Below, in pieces: positions 8,623-18,231 of a DNA stretch of 64,000 nucleotides. A program made the translations under genes and the position numbers. The stretch lies in contig NZ_CP018319.1 of the NCBI RefSeq assembly GCF_001952935.1, positions 1,725,501-1,789,500 on the forward strand, given 5' to 3'. The stretch is from Pseudomonas frederiksbergensis. Lineage in GTDB: Bacteria > Pseudomonadota > Gammaproteobacteria > Pseudomonadales > Pseudomonadaceae. A model generated the notes under the pieces. The model had not been told where the DNA came from. It saw only the letters and a program-made list of their open reading frames with translations, and ran no database searches. Numbering within the stretch: the first letter of the stretch is position 1; every line of letters starts with the position of its first letter.

Positions 8623-9566
8623 TTTTGCGTTCCCTGCTTTGCGCCGCTCTGTTGCTGGGCAATGCCCAAGCATTTGCCGAGGCCACCCACTACCCGTTGA
8701 CCGTGCAGAGCTGCAATCGCGAAGTGACCTTCAAGCAAGCGCCGAAACACGCGGTCAGCCACGACATCAACATGACCCAGATGCTGCTGGCCCTCGGTCT
8801 GAAACCCAGCATGGCCGGGTATAGCGGTGTGACCGGCTGGAAGTCGGTCACGCCGCAGATGCAAACCATCCTCGAGGGCTTGCCGGAGTTGGCGGCCAAG
8901 TACCCGTCGGTGGAAACCCTGCTCAACGCCAACGTTGATTTCTTCTTCGCCGGTTGGGATTACGGCATGCGCGTCGGCGGTGATCTCACACCGCAAACGT
9001 TGCAGCCGCTGGGCATCGATGTCTACGAGCTGACGGAGTCCTGCGCGTTCGTGATGAAGCGTCCGCCGGCCAGTCTGGAAGACACCTACAACGACCTGCG
9101 CAACCTCGGCAAAATCTTCGACGTGCAGGATCGCGCCAACGCCTTGATCGCCCGGATGCAATCGCAGGTCGCCGAAGTGCGCAAGGATCTGCCGACGGAC
9201 AAACCTCGCGTCTTCCTCTATGACAGCGGTGAAGACCGCGCCATGACGTCCGGCCGCCTCGGTATGCCGCAAGCGCTGATCGACGCTGCCGGCGGGCGCA
9301 ATATTCTCGATGATGTCGAGGCGAGCTGGACCCGGGTCAATTGGGAAAACGTGGTCGAGCGCAATCCGCAGGTGATCGTGATCGTTGATTACGGCGAAGT
9401 CACCGCCGAGCAGAAGCAAGAGTTCCTGCTCAACAACCAGGCGCTGCAATCGGTGGACGCGATCAAGAACCAGCGCTTCATCGTGATTCCGTATGTGCAA
9501 GCCACGCCTGGGATCGACAACGTGCTGGCAGTCGAAACCCTGGCCAAGGGTTTCCACCGCGAATGA
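8619..9566 (+). CDS. Periplasmic metal-chelate binding protein of the ABC importer
   Basis: A 315-residue protein with a signal peptide (1-20, AFA before Glu). It has the two-lobed cluster III fold pattern of FepB/BtuF: an N-terminal HAVSHDINMTQMLLALGL segment and a C-terminal NPQVIVIVDYGE segment, joined by a long helix. It would deliver the substrate to the permease encoded next. It overlaps both neighbours by four bases. The family (FepB/BtuF-like, near PA2913) does not fix the ligand: ferric siderophore, corrinoid or another metal chelate are all possible. Confidence 0.85.
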   Translation: MILRSLLCAALLLGNAQAFAEATHYPLTVQSCNREVTFKQAPKHAVSHDINMTQMLLALGLKPSMAGYSGVTGWKSVTPQMQTILEGLPELAAKYPSVETLLNANVDFFFAGWDYGMRVGGDLTPQTLQPLGIDVYELTESCAFVMKRPPASLEDTYNDLRNLGKIFDVQDRANALIARMQSQVAEVRKDLPTDKPRVFLYDSGEDRAMTSGRLGMPQALIDAAGGRNILDDVEASWTRVNWENVVERNPQVIVIVDYGEVTAEQKQEFLLNNQALQSVDAIKNQRFIVIPYVQATPGIDNVLAVETLAKGFHRE

Positions 9567-10573
9567 TCAATCGTCGCTACGCGTTGTTGCTGATGGCCCT
9601 CGGCGCGTTGTTGCTGGTGTCGTGCGTGGTGTCGCTGGGCTTCGGTCCGGCGCGGGTGCCGGTGGACGTGGTGTGGCGGATTCTGTTGCACAAGATTTTC
9701 GGTGTCGGCGTGCCGGACTGGGCCGCCGGGCAGCAACACATCGTCTGGCTGATTCGCGTGCCGCGCATGTTATTGGGTGCGTTGGTGGGCGCCGGGCTCG
9801 CGCTGATCGGTGCGGTGCTGCAAGCGGTGACGCGCAATCCGCTGGCCGACCCGCATTTGCTCGGGGTCACCTCCGGCGCGACCCTCGGCGCGGTGATCGT
9901 GGTGCTGCATGTCGGTGAAATCGTTGGCCTGCTGACCTTGCCGATCGCGGCGTTTATCGGCGCGTTGCTGAGCATGTTGATCGTGCTGATGATCGCCAAC
10001 CGCAACGGACGGCTCGACAGTGATCGGCTGCTGTTGTGCGGCGTCGCGGTGTCCTTCGTGATGATGGCGATCGCCAATCTGCTGCTGTTTCTTGGCGACC
10101 ATCGCGCGAGTTCGGCGGTGATGTTCTGGATGCTCGGTGGGCTCGGGTTGGCGCGTTGGGAGTTGCTCGCGGTACCGGCAGCCAGCGTGTTGCTCGGTCT
10201 GGTGTTGCTGCTGGGCATGGCTCGACCGTTGAATGCGTTGATGACCGGCGAACAGACTGCCGTCACCCTCGGCCTGAATGCTCGCAACGTGCGCTTGCGG
10301 GTGTTTTTGATTGCGTCGCTGATGACCGGGGTGCTGGTGTCGATCAGCGGGTCTATCGGGTTTGTCGGGCTGATGGTGCCGCACATTGCGCGGCGTCTGG
10401 TCGGGGCGGAGCATCGGCGGTTGCTGCCGGTGTGCGTGTTGTCGGGAAGCATCTTTCTGGTCTGGGTCGACGTCGCCGCCCGCACCCTGATCGCCCCCGA
10501 GGATTTGCCGATCGGCATAGCCACGGCGGCGATTGGCGGGTTGTTTTTCATCGGTCTGATGCGCAGGCGCTGA
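9563..10573 (+). CDS. FecCD-type ABC importer permease
   Basis: A 336-residue membrane protein with about ten hydrophobic helices. It carries the FecCD features RVPRMLLGALVGAGLA near residues 69-84, NPLADPHLLG, and near the C-terminus GFVGLMVPHIARRLVG, the loop that contacts the ATPase. A single permease gene is present, so it should act as a homodimer with the ATPase and binding protein of the same operon. It ends 31 bases from the convergent giant repeat gene. Confidence 0.9.
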   Translation: MINRRYALLLMALGALLLVSCVVSLGFGPARVPVDVVWRILLHKIFGVGVPDWAAGQQHIVWLIRVPRMLLGALVGAGLALIGAVLQAVTRNPLADPHLLGVTSGATLGAVIVVLHVGEIVGLLTLPIAAFIGALLSMLIVLMIANRNGRLDSDRLLLCGVAVSFVMMAIANLLLFLGDHRASSAVMFWMLGGLGLARWELLAVPAASVLLGLVLLLGMARPLNALMTGEQTAVTLGLNARNVRLRVFLIASLMTGVLVSISGSIGFVGLMVPHIARRLVGAEHRRLLPVCVLSGSIFLVWVDVAARTLIAPEDLPIGIATAAIGGLFFIGLMRRR

Positions 10574-10604
10574 AGCCAACGGCTGTGACCGCTACCCCGC
10601 CCCC

Positions 10605-13600
10605 TTACAACTCATCCCGCGTGGGGTGGGGGAAGATATCCTGAATCTGTTGGCGTCGGAGGCCCCAGTCAGAGCCCAGGCGCCTGGCCTGATTCCAGAA
10701 ATACGCAGGCTTGAGCACCTGCAAATTGCCGATGTCCGCCAGACGGGTAATAAACACATCGGTCGACAGCACGGTGGCCCACTTTCCTTCGACGAGCTGA
10801 ACTGGCTGGGTCAGCAGCAATGTTCGCTCCGAGGCCGAATAGGTTGGTGTGTATTTAAGCAATGCTCCATAACGCGTCGAATAGTAGTAGGCGTTGATAT
10901 CGAACCCTTTGGCTTTCAAGGCATGGGTGTGCGCATGCACCTGGGCCGGAGAGGCGAAGTTTGCGTCAGTTGCATCGGAGCGTTCGGCCAGTGTCGAGCC
11001 TGCGACCTGGAAAAGCTGATGGCCGGCCACCAATGTGTAGCCGTCGGGAAAACGTGGCGGTTTATTGCGCGGGGAGGTCAAGGGATCACTCGCAATACGG
11101 AAAACCCGCTTGATGGCTTCATTGGGATACCCAGGGTCTGCAATGGGCTCCAGTGCAACAAAGGAATTAGTGCCGGGGCTGCTCAAAATCCCGCTGGCGT
11201 GCACTGTCGTTTGACTCTCGTGACTGCCCAGCCGCGACTGCGCATAAAGGGCCGCGTCGTCAGGATGATGGAATATCGGTCCCAAGGCTGGCGCAGGGCT
11301 GTTTGCCCACTGCTCATCCACGGAAACAGAAGGCATGCGGGGCCGCCAGTTCTGGCTCACTTTGCCTTTTCGGGACCAATAGGCGCTGGTCACCAGGACC
11401 TCCAGTTCTCCGGATTTGGCCATTCGCTGGATGTAACTACTCAGCCTGAACCTGCCCTCGCCGATGTCCTTCCAGTCACGCTGCGCGTGCTCGAGCGCGG
11501 CAAACGGATTGTCCTTGAATTCGTACTGGCCGAATTTGTCTCGCGAAAGGTCCGGGTCGAAGGGGCTGAGCAACAATCGCAACAAGGCACCATCGGCGCA
11601 GGAGAAATAAATCGGCCTGAAGCCATGGGGCGTTCGCGCAGCGTCACGGGCCAGACTCACGTCCATGGGGGAAAGGAAATGCCGGTAATCATCGTCCGAC
11701 AGCTTTTGCGGCGCTTGCCCCGCGCACAGGTGAATCGCGCTGCTGACGTGGGAAGAAGGGAGTACACCGGGAAAGATTCGCTCATACGCCAACCATGTGC
11801 CTTGCACGTCAATGGGCAGGGTCGCAATGAAGACGCCGGTACGGGCATTTTTCAGAACGAATCCAAACCCCGTCGCTGAACGATTGCGTGCCCGTTCATG
11901 AGCGAAACAGGCCGCGTCCTGTTCTCGAAGGTACATCGGGCTACAGGCCGGCTCGGCAACCGCTCGTGCATAGCCGGAAGTTACTGCGGCGGCCGGGGGA
12001 TAGGCTTCGAATTCTGTCACGGTACGAGCCGGGCCCCATAGCGGGCTCCCTGAAACCACTTGCAGGTAACCGGACTTTGCCAGGCTTTTTACCCAGTTTG
12101 TCGGAGACAGCAGCCCCCGATAGATTTGTTCCTTGATCGATGCGGCATCCAGCTCTCGCCCTGGCTTGCCCGAAGTGCCCAGGGCAATGGCCAGGTCGGC
12201 TTTGAATCGTGCCCATAACCCGGCCCGATAGCGAATGGTCGCGCCGTCCGGCGCCAGAAAGTATTCATCGAGCGTTTGCCCTTCGCGGGTGAATGCGGTG
12301 TACGCGACATCGGCGGAGAGCATGTTGAGATACACCTCCTTGTCGACTTTCGACAGCAGTACCGGCAACTCGCGAGGCACTCGGGAGCGATAGCGCGCCA
12401 CCACCGAACACCCCGCCGGAAACTGGCCAAGCGTCACGGCTTCGTCCGGGAAGACCCAAGGGATATCAAAGTCTTCTCGCAGGATAGCGATCGGATCGGT
12501 GGCCACAAAAAAACCATCGGCTCGTTTCAGGATCACACCGCCAAACGCCTTGGCGCTACCGCTCGGTATTTGCGAACGCGCATGCAGAGCCGCATCATCA
12601 GCCGTCAGAAATACCGGGCCGAGGGTGCGCCGTTGCAGGTTCATGCTTGACTGCCAGTGCTTGTCGACCAGCCCTTTACTGTCCCAGCAGACATTGGTGC
12701 GCGTCACCTGCAATACACCGCTGTTGGCGACCACTCTGACAAAACCCGTCGGGGTCAGCACACCACTGGCCAGGTTTTTCTGGATATCCTCCAGCCCCAT
12801 GCCGGGGGTGTCGTTGTCGAACAGCTTGGTGCCCTTGCGCGGGACGTATTTGAGCAGGGCTCCGTCCTGAGTCGAGACGTAGAGAGGAATGACCCTGTCC
12901 GGGTCCAGCACCGGACGTTTGTTGGAGTCATAAACCACCACAAACAGATCCCTGGGCACAATGAAGTGGTGCGCCAGCCAGCGCCTGGCCGGGTCGCGGG
13001 CATGCTTGACCCGTTGGCGCGAATAGTAAAAGGCGTGGAGCTTGAATGACTCGGGATAGTCATAGTCCCCGGCCTTTCGGGCAACGCCAAACAGGCTGCG
13101 CAACGAGTAAAGTTTGTCTCTCCCATCGCTGACCGGGACCAGTTCAGTGGCGATGTACTCTTCCTTGCCTTGTTGTTTGAGGATGAATCCGAACCAGGTC
13201 CGTTCTTCGTCATGCCGCTCGGTGTCTTTGGCGTAGCGCTCGAGTGCCGCCTCATCGGCCGACCGGGAAACCGCGCCGAACGACACCCGGTCCGGCACGC
13301 TACGTTCCCAAGGACCGGCGACGACAGGTCCGGTTATTCTTTCCCGGGGCCGCCAGCGACCGTTGCTGACAAGGACTTGCAAATCACCGGCCGCTGCTGC
13401 CTCCTCGACGAATTGCTCCGGTTTGATGGCTCCCGTCTTCATTCCCAGGGCAAACACGCCAGGGGCGGCCTCGGTGCCCAGTTGCGCCAGCAGGCTCGAC
13501 GTACGAAGCCTGTCGGGAGTGAAACCGATCAGGCTGTTTTCGGCCCCTGAAAGATAAGCCGGCAGACCGCTCTGCAGGCTGTCGCGCAGTTCGTCAACGC

Positions 13601-13955
13601 TGAACATCAACAGGCTGGTCGCGGCGTCTTCGACAGTCCATTTCAGCTGCGTAACCTTGGCGACGTCGAGCGTCGAAAGCGCGGGATGCGAATAGAAACG
13701 ACTGTGCAAGACATGCTTGTCGGGGATCACCTTGTGATGGGAAGTCATGCTGACCGGATGCCCGGTCAGGTCGGTGAGCACAAACCGCTGATCGTTTCGC
13801 TGAAGGATATAGCCGTAATACCCGCGGTTACGGTGGCGGCCGATTCGCTCATGGGCATAACGAGCGGCATCGTCCGCCGAAAGAAACGCCCTTTCCAATA
13901 TGTTCAGTGCCGAGTCCGACCGGGTCGGCGCGAGTTGTTGGGGTTGTTCGTCCAT
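10605..13955 (-). CDS. Giant protein of five tandem DUF4329-like units
   Basis: An 1116-residue protein that I cannot assign to a function. It is built of five related units of about 220 residues (about 23-230, 230-450, 450-675, 680-895, 895-1116). Each begins with a DUF4329-like stretch: S/TADDAAxYAHxR, a short linker, then GxILKxxDGxFVATxPI. Each continues to a mid part with S-x-DGALLKY (units 2, 4 and 5 clearest) and ends with GLLTPTxFVxxVAxSGxLQVL followed by a Trp about five residues later. There is no signal peptide, no membrane helix and no catalytic motif I know. DUF4329 is often found at the end of RHS or other polymorphic toxins, but the RHS core is absent. The start is set by GGAG about ten bases upstream of ATG 13955. 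Confidence 0.75.
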   Translation of the reverse strand: MDEQPQQLAPTRSDSALNILERAFLSADDAARYAHERIGRHRNRGYYGYILQRNDQRFVLTDLTGHPVSMTSHHKVIPDKHVLHSRFYSHPALSTLDVAKVTQLKWTVEDAATSLLMFSVDELRDSLQSGLPAYLSGAENSLIGFTPDRLRTSSLLAQLGTEAAPGVFALGMKTGAIKPEQFVEEAAAAGDLQVLVSNGRWRPRERITGPVVAGPWERSVPDRVSFGAVSRSADEAALERYAKDTERHDEERTWFGFILKQQGKEEYIATELVPVSDGRDKLYSLRSLFGVARKAGDYDYPESFKLHAFYYSRQRVKHARDPARRWLAHHFIVPRDLFVVVYDSNKRPVLDPDRVIPLYVSTQDGALLKYVPRKGTKLFDNDTPGMGLEDIQKNLASGVLTPTGFVRVVANSGVLQVTRTNVCWDSKGLVDKHWQSSMNLQRRTLGPVFLTADDAALHARSQIPSGSAKAFGGVILKRADGFFVATDPIAILREDFDIPWVFPDEAVTLGQFPAGCSVVARYRSRVPRELPVLLSKVDKEVYLNMLSADVAYTAFTREGQTLDEYFLAPDGATIRYRAGLWARFKADLAIALGTSGKPGRELDAASIKEQIYRGLLSPTNWVKSLAKSGYLQVVSGSPLWGPARTVTEFEAYPPAAAVTSGYARAVAEPACSPMYLREQDAACFAHERARNRSATGFGFVLKNARTGVFIATLPIDVQGTWLAYERIFPGVLPSSHVSSAIHLCAGQAPQKLSDDDYRHFLSPMDVSLARDAARTPHGFRPIYFSCADGALLRLLLSPFDPDLSRDKFGQYEFKDNPFAALEHAQRDWKDIGEGRFRLSSYIQRMAKSGELEVLVTSAYWSRKGKVSQNWRPRMPSVSVDEQWANSPAPALGPIFHHPDDAALYAQSRLGSHESQTTVHASGILSSPGTNSFVALEPIADPGYPNEAIKRVFRIASDPLTSPRNKPPRFPDGYTLVAGHQLFQVAGSTLAERSDATDANFASPAQVHAHTHALKAKGFDINAYYYSTRYGALLKYTPTYSASERTLLLTQPVQLVEGKWATVLSTDVFITRLADIGNLQVLKPAYFWNQARRLGSDWGLRRQQIQDIFPHPTRDEL

Positions 13956-14050
13956 GCAGTGGAGCTCCATTGAGTCATTCAAGGGTGATCCCCACTCTCG
14001 CACCGCAAAGCATTGCCCAGGCGGTACATAGTTACTACTTCGTGCGCTCG

Positions 14051-14065
14051 GCACCACTTGGACGC
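14051..14065 (+). promoter_or_regulatory. Possible NtrC-like enhancer half-match upstream of urtA
   Basis: GCACCACTTGGACGC keeps the left arm GCACC and part of the right arm of the NtrC consensus GCACC-N5-GGTGC. It lies about 110 bases upstream of the sigma-54-like promoter, where NtrC sites usually sit. The match is weak. Confidence 0.25.
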
Positions 14066-14160
14066 ATCGCCGTGCACGCAAGCGTTTTTATGCCCGTTCA
14101 CGGTGCAACAAGTAGCTGCGCCGAACGTTTTCACCCCCGCGCAAAAGCACTTCCGGTGTT

Positions 14161-14176
14161 AGGCACAGCCCTTGCT
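14161..14176 (+). promoter_or_regulatory. Candidate sigma-54 promoter of the urt/ure operon
   Basis: AGGCACAGCCCTTGCT fits the -24/-12 consensus TGGCAC-N5-TTGCW. The invariant GG and GC are 12 bases apart as required, with mismatch at the first T. It ends 64 bases before the urtA ATG. Nitrogen-regulated urea uptake under RpoN/NtrC is common, so the position makes sense. Confidence 0.6.
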
Positions 14177-14240
14177 AAAGACCCTTCAGTAGTCCGCATC
14201 TGCCAACCAAGAAAATTCATAAGTTCATGGAGATCGCACA

Positions 14241-15506
14241 ATGAAGCGTCGCAGCTTGATCAAGGCTTTCACACTCTCGGCAAGCATTGCCGCGATGGGC
14301 ATGACCTGGAGCCTCCAGGCCGCCGAGACCATCAAGGTCGGTATTCTGCATTCGTTGTCCGGGACCATGGCGATCTCCGAAACCTCGCTCAAAGACATGG
14401 CGCTGATGACCATCGACGAGATCAACGCCAAGGGCGGTGTGAACGGCAAGATGCTGGAACCGGTGGTCGTCGACCCGGCATCGAACTGGCCGCTGTTCGC
14501 CGAAAAGGGCCGTCAGTTGCTGACCCAGGACAAAGTCGCCGTGGTGTTCGGCTGCTGGACGTCGGTGTCGCGTAAATCGGTGTTGCCGGTGTTTGAGGAG
14601 CTCAACGGCCTGCTGTTCTACCCGGTGCAGTACGAAGGTGAAGAGATGTCGCCGAACGTGTTCTACACCGGCGCCGCGCCGAACCAGCAAGCGATCCCGG
14701 CGGTGGAATACCTGATGAGCGAAGAAGGCGGCAGCGCCAAGCGCTACTTCCTGTTGGGCACCGACTATGTCTACCCGCGCACCACCAACAAAATCCTGCG
14801 CTCGTTCCTGCACTCCAAAGGTGTGGCCGACAAGGACATCGAAGAGGTCTACACCCCGTTCGGCCACAGCGACTATCAAACCATCGTGGCCAACATCAAG
14901 AAATTCTCGGCGGGCGGCAAGACTGCGGTCATCTCCACCGTCAACGGCGACTCCAACGTGCCGTTCTATAAAGAGCTGGCCAACCAGGGCTTGAAAGCCA
15001 CCGACGTTCCGGTCGTGGCGTTCTCGGTCGGCGAAGAAGAACTGCGCGGCATCGATACCAAACCGCTGGTGGGCAACCTCGCGGCCTGGAACTACTTTGA
15101 ATCGGTCGAGAACCCGACGAACAAGAAATTCGTCGCCGACTGGAAAGCCTACGCCAAGAAACACAACCTGCCGGGCGCCGACAAAGCGGTGACCAACGAC
15201 CCGATGGAAGCCACCTACGTGGGCATCCACATGTGGGCGCAAGCGGCCGAGAAAGCCAAGTCCACCGACGTCAACAAAGTCCGCGAAGCCCTCGCTGGCC
15301 AGACCTTTGCCGCGCCGTCGGGTTACACGCTGACCATGGACAAGACCAACCACCACCTGCACAAACCGGTGATGATCGGCGAGATTCAGGCCGACGGTCA
15401 ATTCAACGTGGTGTGGCAGACCGAAGGGCCGATCCGTGCTCAACCGTGGAGCCCGTTCATCCAGGGTAACGACAAGAAGCCCGATTATGCGGTGAAGAGC
15501 AACTAA
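14241..15506 (+). CDS. urtA: Urea ABC transporter substrate-binding protein UrtA
   Basis: A 421-residue periplasmic protein. The N-terminus MKRRSLIKAF followed by a hydrophobic stretch and LQA resembles a twin-arginine signal. The mature part starts with KVGILHSLSGTMAISE, the opening typical of the UrtA/FmdD amide-binding family, and has CWTSVSRKSVLPVFE and LLFYPVQYEGEE, which are strongly kept in UrtA. It binds urea in the periplasm and gives it to UrtBC. It is the first gene of urtABCDE-ureDABC, with GGAGA upstream of the ATG and a sigma-54-like promoter before it. Confidence 0.95.
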   Translation: MKRRSLIKAFTLSASIAAMGMTWSLQAAETIKVGILHSLSGTMAISETSLKDMALMTIDEINAKGGVNGKMLEPVVVDPASNWPLFAEKGRQLLTQDKVAVVFGCWTSVSRKSVLPVFEELNGLLFYPVQYEGEEMSPNVFYTGAAPNQQAIPAVEYLMSEEGGSAKRYFLLGTDYVYPRTTNKILRSFLHSKGVADKDIEEVYTPFGHSDYQTIVANIKKFSAGGKTAVISTVNGDSNVPFYKELANQGLKATDVPVVAFSVGEEELRGIDTKPLVGNLAAWNYFESVENPTNKKFVADWKAYAKKHNLPGADKAVTNDPMEATYVGIHMWAQAAEKAKSTDVNKVREALAGQTFAAPSGYTLTMDKTNHHLHKPVMIGEIQADGQFNVVWQTEGPIRAQPWSPFIQGNDKKPDYAVKSN

Positions 15507-15523
15507 GCCACCCCGCACAGCCT

Positions 15524-15630
15524 GATCGCTCCCACGCTCTGCGTGGGAATGCAGCCAGGGACGCTCCGCGTCCCAAAAGCGGACGCGGAGCGTCCGGTGA
15601 GGCATTCCCACGCGGAGCGTGGGAACGATC
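15524..15630. repeat. Long imperfect palindrome (ATCGTTCCCACGC type) between urtA and urtB
   Basis: GATCGCTCCCACGCTCTGCG at one end pairs with CGCGGAGCGTGGGAACGATC at the other, with an inner pair GGACGCTCCGCGTCC / GGACGCGGAGCGTCC. It is the first of six family members in the window and could fold into a stable structure separating urtA from urtB in the message. Confidence 0.85.
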
Positions 15631-15649
15631 AATACGCAAGGCCAATGAC

Positions 15650-17152
15650 ATGCCCACTGCCCTTTACCGTTTCATCCTCGCCATCGCGCTGTTACTGCCG
15701 ATGGCCGCGCATTCTGGCGACGCCGAAGACTTCGTCGTCGCCAATCCCATGCAGCAAGCCAGGCTTCTGGAAGCCTGGGCCGCGCAGCCCGATGCCGCCC
15801 GCATCGAATTGATCAACGCCCTGCAACAAGGCGAGTTGACGGTCGATGGCCAACCAAAAACCCTGCGCCTGAACAATCGCCTGCGGGGTCTGATCGACAC
15901 CGCACTGGCAAGCCACCAGTTGCTCGCCGCCGACGCCAAAATCCGTCTGGCCGCCGCGCAGCAATTGCAGAAAAGCGCCAAACCGGCGCAGTTGAAATTC
16001 CTCGACCAGCAACTGGCAGGCGAAAAAAATGAAAGTGTTCACGCCGCTTTGAGCCTGGCCCTGGCCAATCTGCAACTGGTGGACACCGACCCGGCCGTAC
16101 GCCTCGCCGCGGTGCGTCTGCTGGGTGAAACCGGCGATCCGCTGGCTCGCACCCGCCTCGAAGGCTTGCTCCAGCCCGGTGTCGAAGCCGATGCCAATGT
16201 GCGCACCGCTGCCGAAACCAGCCTGGCCCAGGTCAAACGCAAACTGCTGATCGGCGAGATGCTTGGGCAGGCCTTCAGTGGCATGTCCCTGGGTTCGATT
16301 CTGCTGCTGGCGGCGTTAGGTCTTGCAATCACCTTCGGCCTGCTCGGCGTGATCAACATGGCCCACGGCGAGATGTTGATGCTCGGCGCGTACTCGACGT
16401 ATGTGGTGCAGCTGATGTTTCAGCGCTTCGCCCCGCAAGCCATCGAGTTCTACCCGCTGATCGCGTTGCCGGTGGCGTTTTTCGTCACCGCCGCCATCGG
16501 TATGGCGCTGGAGCGCACGGTGATTCGTCACCTCTACGGCCGCCCATTGGAAACTTTGCTGGCCACCTGGGGCATCAGCCTGATGCTGATTCAGCTGGTG
16601 CGACTGCTGTTCGGCGCGCAGAACGTTGAAGTAGCAAACCCGGCCTGGTTGTCAGGCGGGATTCAGGTGTTGCCGAATCTGGTGCTGCCGTACAACCGCA
16701 TCGTGATCATCGCCTTCGCGCTGTTTGTGGTGGTGCTGACCTGGCTGCTGCTGAACAAGACGCGCCTGGGCTTGAACGTGCGCGCCGTCACCCAGAACCG
16801 CAACATGGCGGCCTGCTGTGGCGTGCCGACCGGGCGCGTCGACATGCTCGCCTTCGGCCTCGGTTCGGGCATCGCCGGCCTTGGTGGCGTAGCCCTCAGC
16901 CAGATCGGCAACGTCGGCCCGGACCTCGGCCAGAGCTACATCATCGACTCGTTCCTGGTGGTGGTGCTCGGTGGCGTCGGTCAATTGGCCGGTAGCGTGC
17001 TGGCGGCGTTCGGCCTCGGTATCGCCAACAAGATTCTCGAACCACAGATCGGTGCCGTGCTCGGCAAGATCCTGATCCTCGCGCTGATCATTCTGTTCAT
17101 CCAGAAACGTCCGCAAGGCCTCTTCGCACTGAAAGGACGGGTGATCGACTGA
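15650..17152 (+). CDS. urtB: Urea ABC transporter permease UrtB
   Basis: A 500-residue permease, longer than LivH because UrtB has an N-terminal periplasmic region. A signal-like helix (about 7-22) is followed by a HEAT-like alpha-helical region (about 25-195, with LAAVRLLGETGDPLARTRLE). The membrane part (about 205-500) has LivH-type helices with GVINMAHGEMLMLGAYSTY and GLGSGIAGLGGVALSQIGNVGP. It pairs with UrtC to form the channel. The stop and the urtC start share one base (TGATG). Confidence 0.95.
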   Translation: MPTALYRFILAIALLLPMAAHSGDAEDFVVANPMQQARLLEAWAAQPDAARIELINALQQGELTVDGQPKTLRLNNRLRGLIDTALASHQLLAADAKIRLAAAQQLQKSAKPAQLKFLDQQLAGEKNESVHAALSLALANLQLVDTDPAVRLAAVRLLGETGDPLARTRLEGLLQPGVEADANVRTAAETSLAQVKRKLLIGEMLGQAFSGMSLGSILLLAALGLAITFGLLGVINMAHGEMLMLGAYSTYVVQLMFQRFAPQAIEFYPLIALPVAFFVTAAIGMALERTVIRHLYGRPLETLLATWGISLMLIQLVRLLFGAQNVEVANPAWLSGGIQVLPNLVLPYNRIVIIAFALFVVVLTWLLLNKTRLGLNVRAVTQNRNMAACCGVPTGRVDMLAFGLGSGIAGLGGVALSQIGNVGPDLGQSYIIDSFLVVVLGGVGQLAGSVLAAFGLGIANKILEPQIGAVLGKILILALIILFIQKRPQGLFALKGRVID

Positions 17153-18231
17153 TGAATCAGCCCCTGCTCGTTACCGCAACACAAAAAGCCGGCCCCAAAG
17201 TCACGATCGCCGTTGGCGCGCTGATCCTCGCTCTGTTGCTGGCGTTGCCGCTGCTGTCGTTGTTGTCGCCGGACAGCACGTTTCACGTCTCGGCCTACAC
17301 GCTGACGCTGGTGGGCAAGATTCTGTGCTACGCCATCGTCGCCCTCGCGCTGGATCTGGTCTGGGGTTACGCCGGCCTGTTGTCCCTCGGTCACGGTTTG
17401 TTCTTTGCCCTAGGCGGTTATGCGATGGGCATGTACCTGATGCGCCAGGCCTCGGGCGATGGCTTGCCAGCGTTCATGACCTTTCTGTCGTGGACTGAAT
17501 TGCCGTGGTACTGGACCGGCACCAGCAGCTTCCTCTGGTCGATGTGCCTGGTGGTGCTGGCGCCGGGGTTGCTGGCGCTGGTGTTCGGTTTCTTCGCCTT
17601 CCGTTCGCGGATCAAGGGCGTGTATTTCTCGATCATGACCCAGGCCCTGACCTTCGCCGGGATGCTCCTGTTCTTCCGCAACGAAACCGGGTTTGGCGGC
17701 AACAACGGCTTTACCAACTTCCGCACCATTCTGGGCTTCGGCATCACGGAACCGGGGACTCGCGCGGTGCTGTTTTTCGCCACCGTGGTGTTGCTGGTGG
17801 CGAGCCTGTTCATCGGCTGGCGTCTGGCGCAGAGCAAGTTCGGCCGGGTGTTGACCGCCCTGCGCGATGCAGAAAACCGCTTGATGTTCTGCGGCTACGA
17901 TCCACGCGGTTTCAAGTTGTTTGTCTGGGTGTTGAGCGCGGTGTTGTGCGGCCTGGCCGGCGCGCTGTATGTGCCGCAAGTCGGGATCATCAACCCGAGT
18001 GAAATGTCGCCGACCAACTCCATCGAGGCCGCCGTGTGGGTGGCGCTGGGCGGTCGCGGCACGCTGATCGGCCCGCTGCTCGGCGCCGGGGTGGTCAACG
18101 GGATGAAGAGCTGGTTCACCGTGGCGTTTCCGGAGTACTGGCTGTTCTTCCTCGGCGCGCTGTTCATCGTCGTGACCCTGTACCTGCCCAAAGGCGTGAT
18201 CGGTCTGCTGAAAAAAAGGGGTGAACAATGA
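17152..18231 (+). CDS. urtC: Urea ABC transporter permease UrtC
   Basis: A 359-residue LivM-type permease with about ten helices. It shows VWGYAGLLSLGHGLFFALGGYAMGMYL, kept in UrtC, and the ATPase-contact region LTALRDAENRLMFCGYDP. It forms the transmembrane pore with UrtB. Its end overlaps the urtD start by four bases (ATGA), which implies coupled translation. Confidence 0.95.
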   Translation: MNQPLLVTATQKAGPKVTIAVGALILALLLALPLLSLLSPDSTFHVSAYTLTLVGKILCYAIVALALDLVWGYAGLLSLGHGLFFALGGYAMGMYLMRQASGDGLPAFMTFLSWTELPWYWTGTSSFLWSMCLVVLAPGLLALVFGFFAFRSRIKGVYFSIMTQALTFAGMLLFFRNETGFGGNNGFTNFRTILGFGITEPGTRAVLFFATVVLLVASLFIGWRLAQSKFGRVLTALRDAENRLMFCGYDPRGFKLFVWVLSAVLCGLAGALYVPQVGIINPSEMSPTNSIEAAVWVALGGRGTLIGPLLGAGVVNGMKSWFTVAFPEYWLFFLGALFIVVTLYLPKGVIGLLKKRGEQ

